Virus record (IMG/VR): IMGVR_UViG_3300044701_003572
Location: 22,379-86,378 of that record
Length of the DNA: 64,000 bases
Reading direction: 5' to 3' (one strand)
From: a virus
The notes below the pieces were generated by a model that was not told where the DNA came from, ran no database searches, and worked only from the letters and a program-made list of their open reading frames with translations. Below, piece after piece: positions 35,441 through 42,495 of this stretch (positions are counted from its first letter, which is position 1; every line of letters begins with the position of its first letter). The position numbers and the translations under genes are program-made.

Positions 35441-35469
35441 ATTATACGATCTTTTAAAAAACTCGTCAA
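35441..35469 (-). promoter_or_regulatory. Sigma70-type early promoter
   Basis: On the minus strand TTGACG (35464-35469) and TATAAT (35441-35446) are separated by exactly 17 bases, five of six and six of six matches to the bacterial consensus. It lies 28 bases upstream of the ATG at 35413, in a 78-base gap without a gene. Confidence 0.8.
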
Positions 35470-35491
35470 TAAGATTCTTTTTTGACGTATT

Positions 35492-35845
35492 TTATTTTAC
35501 AAGATGTTGGGACAGCACCATACAAGCTAGCCAAATCCAAAGTGTGTTAAATCCTACCAATGTTGGTAGTAGTTTTTTATTACTGGCCCAAATTAATGTC
35601 ATGCTAGTGGCCAGTGCTACAAAATATAATTGCCAAATTTGTATTCCAAATATCAAACCTGGAACGATAATAGACGCTTTAGCTAACCAACTAGCAGCTT
35701 CTATGATATTGTAGTTTGTCCAATAAGATCTAGTGAACCACATCTTGTAGCAGTTTACAACATTTTTCCATCCTGTAAAAGAATATATCAAGGATGTGCA
35801 AAAAATAAAAGCTAAAAATGCGAATAGGATTTGATCTGCGTTCAT
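35492..35845 (-). CDS. Multi-span membrane protein of unknown function
   Basis: A 117-aa protein with about four hydrophobic segments (near residues 5-23, 53-70, 72-86 and 94-112). No family recognised. It is the last gene before the early promoter gap. A small polytopic membrane protein in an early-type region could modify the host envelope, but nothing in the sequence shows this. Confidence 0.6.
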   Translation of the reverse strand: MNADQILFAFLAFIFCTSLIYSFTGWKNVVNCYKMWFTRSYWTNYNIIEAASWLAKASIIVPGLIFGIQIWQLYFVALATSMTLIWASNKKLLPTLVGFNTLWIWLACMVLSQHLVK

Positions 35846-36229
35846 TTAAAATCTCTTTTGATATCCAGCCATATTTAACATTATAGAGTACTGCTCGTAG
35901 GATTTTTGGACAGCAGGATTAGTGTTACGATAAAAAGATTCTTCTCGCTCCTTGTCCATAAGAGTTTGAAATAGATCAACTTCGCTTCTAGTATGATGTT
36001 GCCATTTGAAAAACTTACGTTCTAACTCTATCAGTGTTCGTAGGCGACTTTCCGGAATCTCTAAAGTGATTACTTTTTCGGTTTCGTATTCTACAATATC
36101 ATTACGAATAATATCAGCACGTTCGGGGTCTGTAAAAAATCTAGGAGGATGATACCGTGCCCTACGCTTTTGATCGTTTAGGACACGTACCTCATAATTT
36201 TCACAAAACTGAGAAACTTCTTTATCCAT
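35846..36229 (-). CDS. Conserved phage protein of unknown function
   Basis: A 127-aa charged, helical soluble protein (DQKRRARYHPPRFFTDPERA near the start). No recognised motif. It overlaps thyX by eight bases. Confidence 0.55.
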   Translation of the reverse strand: MDKEVSQFCENYEVRVLNDQKRRARYHPPRFFTDPERADIIRNDIVEYETEKVITLEIPESRLRTLIELERKFFKWQHHTRSEVDLFQTLMDKEREESFYRNTNPAVQKSYEQYSIMLNMAGYQKRF

Positions 36230-36908
36230 TATTAACTAGACTTTCAGTCATCGGAAAGATTGCAGCAATAGCTTTGGCACATGCCAGTGCTACTAACTGA
36301 TGTTCTTTTTGTGTACCATTAGCTGATCGCAATTCAATAAAGTGTACCCAAGACCGTAAGGTACCATTCATATAAAGTTTACTTTCAATGTTTCCTTCGG
36401 GTAGAACAGCACGAGCTTGCTCTTTGGCTATACCGTTTGACACAGCCCAAGTGTAGGCCTCTCGAGCGGCTCTAATAACAGCCTGTTGTTTTTCTTCCCA
36501 TAGACGTGCAAGCTCTCTCTGCTCAGGGTCTGCCATGTCCAATTCGACAGAATTTTGTCTGTTTTTTGTGTCCTGCAACCGTGCTTCTCTAATGACGAAG
36601 TTAAGATCTTTTGTAGGGTCAGCGTATCGTTGACTAAACTCTTGGAAGGCAAAGCTTCTGTGTCGTAGGATCTGTCTTGCGATGTCTCTGGTTGTGGTGA
36701 TTTCAACGCAGGCTGAAACCATTTCCAAGGGACTCCAGTGTGCGTGTTTAACAAGATATCGAATAAGCTTCTCTGATGTCTCTGTATTGAGTTGGTTGCT
36801 TGGGTTGCTGACACGGGCGCAATACGCAATGAGTTCTTGTGCATCGTCGACACCCAATCCGGCAAATTCTGCTGTTGGTTGTGAATAGGATACCAGTTTA
36901 ACATTCAT
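36222..36908 (-). CDS. thyX: Flavin-dependent thymidylate synthase ThyX
   Basis: A 228-aa enzyme from the ATG at 36908. The ThyX signature RHRSFAFQEFSQRY matches RHRxxSxxExSxRY, though the first Ser position is Phe-Ala rather than the usual Thr-Ala-Ser. Downstream are LPEGNIESKLYMNGTLRSW and FIELRSANGTQKEHQ, which bind dUMP and FAD. ThyX methylates dUMP to dTMP with methylene-tetrahydrofolate, supplying thymidine for phage DNA. The start overlaps the preceding gene by 11 bases. Confidence 0.93.
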   Translation of the reverse strand: MNVKLVSYSQPTAEFAGLGVDDAQELIAYCARVSNPSNQLNTETSEKLIRYLVKHAHWSPLEMVSACVEITTTRDIARQILRHRSFAFQEFSQRYADPTKDLNFVIREARLQDTKNRQNSVELDMADPEQRELARLWEEKQQAVIRAAREAYTWAVSNGIAKEQARAVLPEGNIESKLYMNGTLRSWVHFIELRSANGTQKEHQLVALACAKAIAAIFPMTESLVNNG

Positions 36909-37395
36909 CTTTCTCTTCTTTCTCGTCTGGGAAACACAATGATTCCATTGTTTTATAATGTTCGTAGGCTTTTTTGAGAGCTTCAAACTTTTCAAGTTTT
37001 TCTGGATCGGGAACCAGTATAGCTAATCTTTGCTCCATCTTTGAGATAAAATCTTTAAGACTAACATTACCAATTTTAAGATCGCCACCTTCTTTTATAT
37101 TAACACCATCAGTGTCTATGTTTACGGTGGGTGCATAATTTTGAGTCCAAGTGTAACCACTAGTCCCGTTCGTTGTGTATACTCCCCCGCCACCTCCACT
37201 AATTGTATAAGTTGAGGATGGAAAAGTTATAGTCGATGAAGTCATATTTAAATCATCCAAGGTGATAGTTTGCACACCATCCAGTTCCAGAGCTGCACCA
37301 ACAGCACCAATGTCAAGATCCAAAGTTATTGTATCAGTGACTGTGATGCTGTCAGTTTCGCTACCGCTAAGGATGTAATTATCCTTATCGTCCAT
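36898..37395 (-). CDS. Conserved phage protein with beta-rich head and helical tail
   Basis: A 165-aa protein. The first about 105 residues are Thr/Ser/Asp-rich and beta-like with a Gly run (SGGGGGVYTTNGTSGY). The rest is a helix pair (LKDFISKMEQRLAILVPDPE and KAYEHYKTMESL). I recall proteins of this organisation in marine T4-like phages with virion or unknown roles. No enzymatic motif. Confidence 0.6.
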   Translation of the reverse strand: MDDKDNYILSGSETDSITVTDTITLDLDIGAVGAALELDGVQTITLDDLNMTSSTITFPSSTYTISGGGGGVYTTNGTSGYTWTQNYAPTVNIDTDGVNIKEGGDLKIGNVSLKDFISKMEQRLAILVPDPEKLEKFEALKKAYEHYKTMESLCFPDEKEEKDEC

Positions 37396-37396
37396 A

Positions 37397-37597
37397 TTAG
37401 GCCTTTGTTACTTTTGCTTCTTTGCGAGCGTTCTTTTCTGCAGTGATTTCGTTACGGCGAGCCTTTACACTCTTAGCCACTTCTTGTAGGGCTTTACGAG
37501 CGCGAGTACCTGCTGCCGAGTTACCTGCTGTAAACTTTGCATCTTCTGCTAAAAATGTTTCGAAGTCTGCTTTTAGTTGTTCTACTGTATTTGACAT
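37397..37597 (-). CDS. Small basic histone H1-like protein
   Basis: A 66-aa helical, Lys/Arg/Ala-rich protein (GTRARKALQEVAKSVKARR). Composition and pattern resemble bacterial Hc1/histone H1-like proteins and their phage relatives, so DNA binding is plausible. The gene lies next to a tRNA and behind a sigma70-like promoter, suggesting early expression. Confidence 0.6.
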   Translation of the reverse strand: MSNTVEQLKADFETFLAEDAKFTAGNSAAGTRARKALQEVAKSVKARRNEITAEKNARKEAKVTKA

Positions 37598-37640
37598 AAT
37601 TGTTTCCTTTAAGTTATGTTATTCTACTTATTCTAGAATT

Positions 37641-37753
37641 TGGTGTGGTCGGTAGGTTTCGAACCTACAAAGGCTGCGAGTTATACTCAGCGCCCCGTCC
37701 CCATTCTCGACTATGAGTCGAGCGGGAGGTCTGCCTATTCCACTCACGACCAC
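37641..37753 (-). tRNA. Unusually long tRNA(-like) gene, apparent anticodon CAU
   Basis: Acceptor arms GTGGTCG (37747-37753) and CGACCAC (37645-37651) pair perfectly, and a discriminator A plus encoded CCA follows (37641-37644). The T arm GTAGG-TTCGAAA-CCTAC is canonical (37652-37668). A 5-bp/7-base hairpin at 37706-37722 has loop CTCATAG, giving anticodon CAU. A further hairpin at 37673-37691 looks like a class II variable arm. The D region (GTGGAATAGGCAGAC) resembles leucine tRNAs. At 113 bases it is about 25 longer than class II tRNAs, with extra bases on both sides of the anticodon stem. Identity (Met, Ile2, Leu-like or other) is not resolved. Confidence 0.7.
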
Positions 37754-37759
37754 AAGTAT

Positions 37760-37788
37760 ATTATATAACCTTAATCTTAAAAATACAA
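37760..37788 (-). promoter_or_regulatory. Sigma70-like promoter upstream of the tRNA
   Basis: On the minus strand TTGTAT (37783-37788) and TATAAT (37760-37765) lie 17 bases apart, directly upstream of the tRNA, and would serve the tRNA and the leftward genes behind it. Confidence 0.6.
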
Positions 37789-37816
37789 TATATGATAGGT
37801 TAAATAATAGCAGTTT

Positions 37817-38800
37817 ATGACACACGACTTTCAAAAAATACCTTTTCAAAATATAATTAAATTTGGACAGAGAACTATGTTAGAAAGACCTTTGTTCTCT
37901 GTAAGTTGGATATTAGGACGATTTTGTAATTATAGTTGTTCATATTGCTGGCCGTATGCAAGATCGGATAGAATTGATCACCAATCACTAGACATCTATA
38001 AAAATACAGTAGACGAAATTAAAAGACAAGCAAGACAGAATGGATTTACAGAGTTTCATTGGAGCTTCAGTGGTGGCGAACCAACGGCCTATAAACAACT
38101 ATTAGATCTAGCAAGACATTTAGAAAATGATTTAGAAAGTCCGTATCAGAGCATACATATGACTACCAATTTAAGTCCGGGAAGCAAATGGTGGAAAAAT
38201 TGGTCGAATACTACTGCTAATTTGCAGAGAAGAAGTATTACAGCAAGCTATCATTCTGAGTTCGCTAAAGAACAGGAATTTGGTGATAAATGCCTTCAGC
38301 TTATGTACGACAACGTATATGTTACAATCAATCAAGTAATGGTGCCGGATCAATTTTTTCAATTATACGAACGCTGTGAAAGACTGCATAAAAGAGGAAT
38401 CAATGTAACTCTGAAGCCTCAGAGTGATCCTACGGCCAGCGGCGTTGTAGATGGATATACCAAGGAAATGATTAACCTGATGCAGACAGGTTTTCCTCAG
38501 CAGGCCAACGCCGAAGAATTATATCAAATTGTACTTTATGATACTAATGATAAAGAGTATTTGTTTGATCAGGCAGAAAGATTTAACGCTTATGATTTTA
38601 ATAAGTTTCAAGGATGGCATTGTAATTCTGGATACCAAAGTGTTATAATTCGCAGCGATGAAGTAAAAAGATCCTATAGTTGTCATGATCAACTGTTAGG
38701 AACTTTAACAGAAGGATTTAATTTGTTTAATAAACCTCGACGCTGCATTACACCTAGTTGTGTAAGTTCAGCTGATAGTAAAGTACCAAAATGCAAATAG
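37817..38800 (+). CDS. Radical-SAM protein with SPASM-like C-terminus (1)
   Basis: A 327-aa protein. The [4Fe-4S]/SAM motif is CNYSCSYC (Cys 37, 41, 44), followed by SFSGGEPTAY, the GGE motif that holds the SAM amino group. The C-terminal 70 residues hold six cysteines (GWHCNSGYQS, SYSCHD, RRCITPSCV, PKC), as expected for auxiliary cluster binding in SPASM/twitch proteins. It is the first gene of the island and has the same Gx(R/H)CNxG block as the genes at 43737 and 44575. The substrate is unknown. A TAAATA element lies 10 bases before the ATG. Confidence 0.9.
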   Translation: MTHDFQKIPFQNIIKFGQRTMLERPLFSVSWILGRFCNYSCSYCWPYARSDRIDHQSLDIYKNTVDEIKRQARQNGFTEFHWSFSGGEPTAYKQLLDLARHLENDLESPYQSIHMTTNLSPGSKWWKNWSNTTANLQRRSITASYHSEFAKEQEFGDKCLQLMYDNVYVTINQVMVPDQFFQLYERCERLHKRGINVTLKPQSDPTASGVVDGYTKEMINLMQTGFPQQANAEELYQIVLYDTNDKEYLFDQAERFNAYDFNKFQGWHCNSGYQSVIIRSDEVKRSYSCHDQLLGTLTEGFNLFNKPRRCITPSCVSSADSKVPKCK

Positions 38801-39399
38801 ATACAGAACATTTACATTACTGGATGCAGGCTATCCGGCAAAGCCCGAATCCTATGCGAACCATGGATGCATTCTGGAGAGGACAACTTAAAAGCAAAGA
38901 ATGGTTAATCGAAAATTTACGTAAGCACGTAAACAAATTTGTAACAGTAGATATTCACGGAGGATGGGTTGGAGTATTAGCTAGTATGTTGTTCCAGAGC
39001 GAAATTCCTATCATTAATATTCGTAGTATTGATATTGATCCAACGTGCGAACCTATCGCTGTTAATATGAATAAGATTGAAGAAATGGTAGGGAAGTTTC
39101 GAGCAGTCACTGCCGATATGTGTGTTATTAGCAGTAATGCAGATGTTATCATTAATACCAGCTGTGAACATATTACACAGTACGATTATGATACGTGGCT
39201 AAATGGTATTCCATCTAGCTCATTGCTTGTTTTACAAAGTAATAATTATCAAATTCCGGAGCACGTTCGAACAGCAAAAACATTAGATGAATTTAAAGAA
39301 CAATCTAATATTAACATATTGTGGTCCGGAGAACTAGAATTGCCCTTATACAACCGATATATGATCATTGGAAGAAAGAATGTTACCTTATCCACATAA
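38791..39399 (+). CDS. SAM-dependent methyltransferase-like protein
   Basis: A 202-aa Rossmann protein. The glycine-rich SAM-binding motif I is FVTVDIHGGWVGVLASML (about residues 51-68), the acidic end of strand 2 is SIDIDP, and motif IV is DVIINTSCEHI. The pattern matches class I methyltransferases, with an unusual GGWVG in place of GxGxG. The acceptor is unknown. It overlaps the radical-SAM genes on both sides by 10 and 20 bases, so the three are probably made together. Confidence 0.72.
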   Translation: MQIDTEHLHYWMQAIRQSPNPMRTMDAFWRGQLKSKEWLIENLRKHVNKFVTVDIHGGWVGVLASMLFQSEIPIINIRSIDIDPTCEPIAVNMNKIEEMVGKFRAVTADMCVISSNADVIINTSCEHITQYDYDTWLNGIPSSSLLVLQSNNYQIPEHVRTAKTLDEFKEQSNINILWSGELELPLYNRYMIIGRKNVTLST

Positions 39400-40480
39400 T
39401 ATAAAATCAGTTCATATCGAATTAACTGACAAATGTCAAGCAGCCTGTCCTATGTGTTCGAGAAACGAGTTCGGCGGCAAAGAACGCAGTCATATTAAAA
39501 ATACTGAAATTACTTTAGAACAGTTTGTTCAATGGTTCCCTAGAGAATTCTTAATGAAACTTGATAGTTTTTATGCTTGTGGAAATAACGGAGACCCTTT
39601 ACTGGCTAAAGATTGTTTAGAAATATTCGAATATCTGGCTAATAACACTACTGATGATTGTAGACTTGCCATTCACACTAACGGAAGTTTGAGAAATAAA
39701 GAGTGGTGGACGAATCTTGCTAGAGTTCTGGGTAATAAAGGTTTGGTAGTTTTTGCTATCGATGGATTTAAAGGTCAGCATGAAATGTATAGGCGAAACA
39801 CTAGTTGGGATAAAATTATTGAGAATGCTAAGACATTTATAGCTGCTGGCGGCAAAGCAAGATCAGATACTTTGTTATTCAAACACAACGAAGATGAGGC
39901 AGAAAATCTAAAAGAATATCTACTTAGCATCGGGTTTGAAGAAGTTATTCTAAAACCAACACAAAGGTTTCACGGATTACCTCAGTTCCCAGTAAAAGAT
40001 CAATATGGTAACGTGGAATACTATATCGAAGGACCTACGAAACCGCAGTATAAAGAATACATTATGCAACCAAACATGGTTAAGTTAGTAGAAAAAGAAA
40101 CTTATAATGCTCTAATTAAAAATTCTGAAATTGATCCGAAGTGTCAAACTGGTCGAGACTTATTTGTTAATACTTTTGGTAATGTGTGGCCCTGCTGTTT
40201 TGTACAGGCATTAAATGTCACTGACGGACTTGACTGGCAAGGTGCCGAATATGTTATTAGGGAAAGATTAAGACTATCCGCTGTAGATGTAGCAGATGAT
40301 ATTGGTATTCCAAATTTGCACGGAACTAATATCGTTGATATTTTGAATTCTTGCGGTTGGGGCGAAAGTCTTCCTAAACATTATACCACTGATAAAAAAT
40401 TAGTTTGTGTTAAAAGTTGTTCTACAAACTTACGAAAGTTGGTTGAAGATAATAACAAACCTCAAATACAATACTGGTAA
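39380..40480 (+). CDS. Radical-SAM protein with SPASM-like C-terminus (2)
   Basis: A 366-aa protein from the ATG at 39380, preceded by GGAAGAAAGA. The cluster motif is CQAACPMC (Cys 19, 23, 26). Where most family members have GGEP it has CGNNGDPLLAKD. Then HTNGSLRNKEWW and DGFKGQHEMYRRN follow. The C-terminal half has CQTGRDLFVN, a WPCCFVQA pair and further cysteines near the end for auxiliary clusters. It is clearly related to the gene at 49685. The closest described architecture is a SPASM peptide maturase, but no peptide substrate gene is seen nearby. Confidence 0.88.
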   Translation: MLPYPHNIKSVHIELTDKCQAACPMCSRNEFGGKERSHIKNTEITLEQFVQWFPREFLMKLDSFYACGNNGDPLLAKDCLEIFEYLANNTTDDCRLAIHTNGSLRNKEWWTNLARVLGNKGLVVFAIDGFKGQHEMYRRNTSWDKIIENAKTFIAAGGKARSDTLLFKHNEDEAENLKEYLLSIGFEEVILKPTQRFHGLPQFPVKDQYGNVEYYIEGPTKPQYKEYIMQPNMVKLVEKETYNALIKNSEIDPKCQTGRDLFVNTFGNVWPCCFVQALNVTDGLDWQGAEYVIRERLRLSAVDVADDIGIPNLHGTNIVDILNSCGWGESLPKHYTTDKKLVCVKSCSTNLRKLVEDNNKPQIQYW

Positions 40481-41142
40481 TCTAAAATAACACCTGCTCG
40501 GGTAATTGATTCAAAAGCACCTGTAAATGTATCTGGAGTCAGCGTGTTTAAATAAACTTCCTTTTCGCTGATTGCTTTGAAACCTGTAATTGTATTATTT
40601 TTTACACCTGCATTGATCAATGTCATAATCGGTGTGTACGCCAATTGCTTCCAATCATAGTCGCCTTCGATAATTTTAATTTTAAGAAAAGGATCTTGTT
40701 CGTTGTATCTCGGTAAAAGAACACGCACATTAAGATGTATTCTAGTTCGAGGTCCCCAATTTGCCGCAACGTGTATTTTGCCTGTGTTCATATACCATAG
40801 TTGTCCGTCGGCAGGCAGATGGTATAATTTGTTGTCAGTTATATCAACTAAAAAACTGTAAGGATTGGTAATAATAGCAAGATGTATTCGATCATCTGGA
40901 TCAGCGTGTGCAGTATATGACTCCGCAGATTCTAGTTTAAGAAGTCTAGCCTGCCCAATATTTCCTAAAGACTTTAATACCTCACCTAACGGAGTTGATT
41001 CAAACTCCGGCAAAATTATCCAAGGATCATGAAAGAAAGATCCAGAAGGTTTATTCAAGTCTAGACGTTTTTCAAATACCAAATCATCAACTTGTTGTAT
41101 AATGGGTTCTATAGAAAATTTTTGGTCGAGTTTAGTAAGCAT
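40462..41142 (-). CDS. Aspartyl/asparaginyl beta-hydroxylase-like oxygenase
   Basis: A 226-aa protein. The core AHADPDDRIHLAIITNPYSFLV, then YHLPADGQLWYMNTG, then HVAANWGPRTRIHLNV follows the AspH family pattern: metal-binding His residues on the double-stranded beta-helix, and an Arg in RIHLNV that grips 2-oxoglutarate. AspH enzymes hydroxylate Asp or Asn side chains of proteins. The target here is unknown. It faces the radical-SAM gene at 39380, overlapping its end by 19 bases, and is divergent from the QueC-like gene with 10 bases between the start codons. Confidence 0.75.
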   Translation of the reverse strand: MLTKLDQKFSIEPIIQQVDDLVFEKRLDLNKPSGSFFHDPWIILPEFESTPLGEVLKSLGNIGQARLLKLESAESYTAHADPDDRIHLAIITNPYSFLVDITDNKLYHLPADGQLWYMNTGKIHVAANWGPRTRIHLNVRVLLPRYNEQDPFLKIKIIEGDYDWKQLAYTPIMTLINAGVKNNTITGFKAISEKEVYLNTLTPDTFTGAFESITRAGVILDYQYCI

Positions 41143-41152
41143 AATTATACTT

Positions 41153-41875
41153 ATGAAAGTAGATATACCGTTTGATAATAATTGGAAAAGTGTTGCTATT
41201 GCGGTAAGTGGCGGCGCTGATAGCGCATTACTGACATTTCTAGTTTGTCAAACAGTAACAGAAAGAAATATTAATCCTTTTACTGTACACGTTATTAATA
41301 ACATTAGATGCTGGAAGACTAAGCCCTGGCAACAAAGCGATTTTAAAAAAGTTTATAATTGGTTAGTTCAACGATTTCCAAAAATTAATTTTCAAATACA
41401 CACAAATTTCGTACCTCCTGAACTAGAATGGGCCAATAAAGGTCCTAGCATTATCGATGAATACGGTAAGTTAGTCAGTGGAGACACACTAGAATTAAGA
41501 TCCTTTGCAGAATTTGTATGCATCAATCAGGATGTTGATGCATATTTCAATGGCGTTACACGAAATCCAAAAGGCGTTGATTTTCAGGGAATGCATACTA
41601 GAGATATAGAACCTACCGAAGAAAATCGTCATCTTAAACTAATGATACATATGGGAAAACTGGTATCGCATCCTTTTAGATTTTTAGATAAAAGTTGGAT
41701 AATTAAAAAGTATTATGAATTAGAGCTAGAGGATCTACTTAATACCACTAGAAGCTGCGAAGGAACTGTTCCAGGTTTAGATTATACTAATTATAAACCT
41801 TATCAATATGTTCCGGTGTGTGGAGAATGTTTCTGGTGTAAGGAACGAGAGTGGGGAATTAAATGTCAAGATTAA
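41153..41875 (+). CDS. QueC-like PP-loop adenine nucleotide hydrolase
   Basis: A 240-aa protein from the ATG at 41153. The PP-loop AVSGGADSALL (about residues 17-27) binds the pyrophosphate of ATP. The C-terminus carries cysteines in RSCEG and CGECFWCKERE, matching the four-cysteine zinc site of QueC. QueC turns 7-carboxy-7-deazaguanine into the nitrile preQ0, activating a carboxylate with ATP. The middle part differs from canonical QueC, so the substrate may be another carboxylate or carbonyl. It overlaps the SGNH gene by 13 bases and lies among radical-SAM genes rather than near queD. Confidence 0.75.
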   Translation: MKVDIPFDNNWKSVAIAVSGGADSALLTFLVCQTVTERNINPFTVHVINNIRCWKTKPWQQSDFKKVYNWLVQRFPKINFQIHTNFVPPELEWANKGPSIIDEYGKLVSGDTLELRSFAEFVCINQDVDAYFNGVTRNPKGVDFQGMHTRDIEPTEENRHLKLMIHMGKLVSHPFRFLDKSWIIKKYYELELEDLLNTTRSCEGTVPGLDYTNYKPYQYVPVCGECFWCKEREWGIKCQD

Positions 41876-42495
41876 TTACATTTGGGTGTTCATATACATT
41901 TGGACATGGTTTACCCGACTGTCTAGATCAAGAAGTTGATGGTTGTAGAATACCTCCAGAAACTGCTAGTAATCTAGGTTGGCCAGTTATTCTAGCAAAC
42001 AAAATGAATAGAACACTGATAAACGTGTCTAGGCCAGGATCTAGTAATTTAGAAATACTATATTCTATATTAAGTTTTGATTTTCAATCAACCGATCAAA
42101 TTGTTGTTATGTGGTCACATAACATTCGAGATATTATCTTTACTGAGGATGATATGAACCCATTATTACGTTTACGACTAGGACCTTGGAGTAACGAACG
42201 ATATGCACAGCAATGGGTATTAAAGGTAACTGAAAGAGATTATTGTTTAAAGACCTGGATATATATTCAACATTCTGATTTATTTTTTGAAAAGAAAAAT
42301 ATTAAATGGCTTCATTATCCGGCAGCGCCTCACGAATTATTAGAATTTAAATTTAATTTTATCAATTCTGATCATATTTGTTTCGACGGATTTAAAATAG
42401 TCGATGATGCTGAAGATAATAAACATCCAGGTTTGAAAACCCAACAATTAATAGCCGACAAGATTTACAACCAATTGTATGAACAATCAAAGTAA
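41863..42495 (+). CDS. SGNH/GDSL-like hydrolase
   Basis: A 210-aa protein. Block I is ITFGCSYTFGHGL with the nucleophile Ser in GCS (about residue 10). RPGSSNLEI supplies the block with Asn. KHPGLKTQQ near the C-terminus supplies the catalytic His of the DxxH region. SGNH enzymes are esterases or acyl hydrolases acting on lipids or O-acetylated sugars. The substrate cannot be read. It overlaps the genes on both sides. A second, diverged family member lies at 52307-53035. Confidence 0.72.
   Translation: MSRLITFGCSYTFGHGLPDCLDQEVDGCRIPPETASNLGWPVILANKMNRTLINVSRPGSSNLEILYSILSFDFQSTDQIVVMWSHNIRDIIFTEDDMNPLLRLRLGPWSNERYAQQWVLKVTERDYCLKTWIYIQHSDLFFEKKNIKWLHYPAAPHELLEFKFNFINSDHICFDGFKIVDDAEDNKHPGLKTQQLIADKIYNQLYEQSK

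Noticed and set aside
36428-36904. A 158-codon frame overlapping thyX on the same strand
   Set aside because: It lies entirely within thyX in another frame and has no recognisable domain or start signal.
37641-37753. Selenocysteine tRNA
   Set aside because: The acceptor is 7 bp, the loop gives CAU rather than UCA, and no SelB, SelA or in-frame UGA selenoprotein is seen.
37817-38800. Assignment of one radical-SAM gene as QueE to complete a queuosine pathway
   Set aside because: QueE is much shorter and lacks the cysteine-rich C-terminal part. None of the twelve proteins has its size and pattern.
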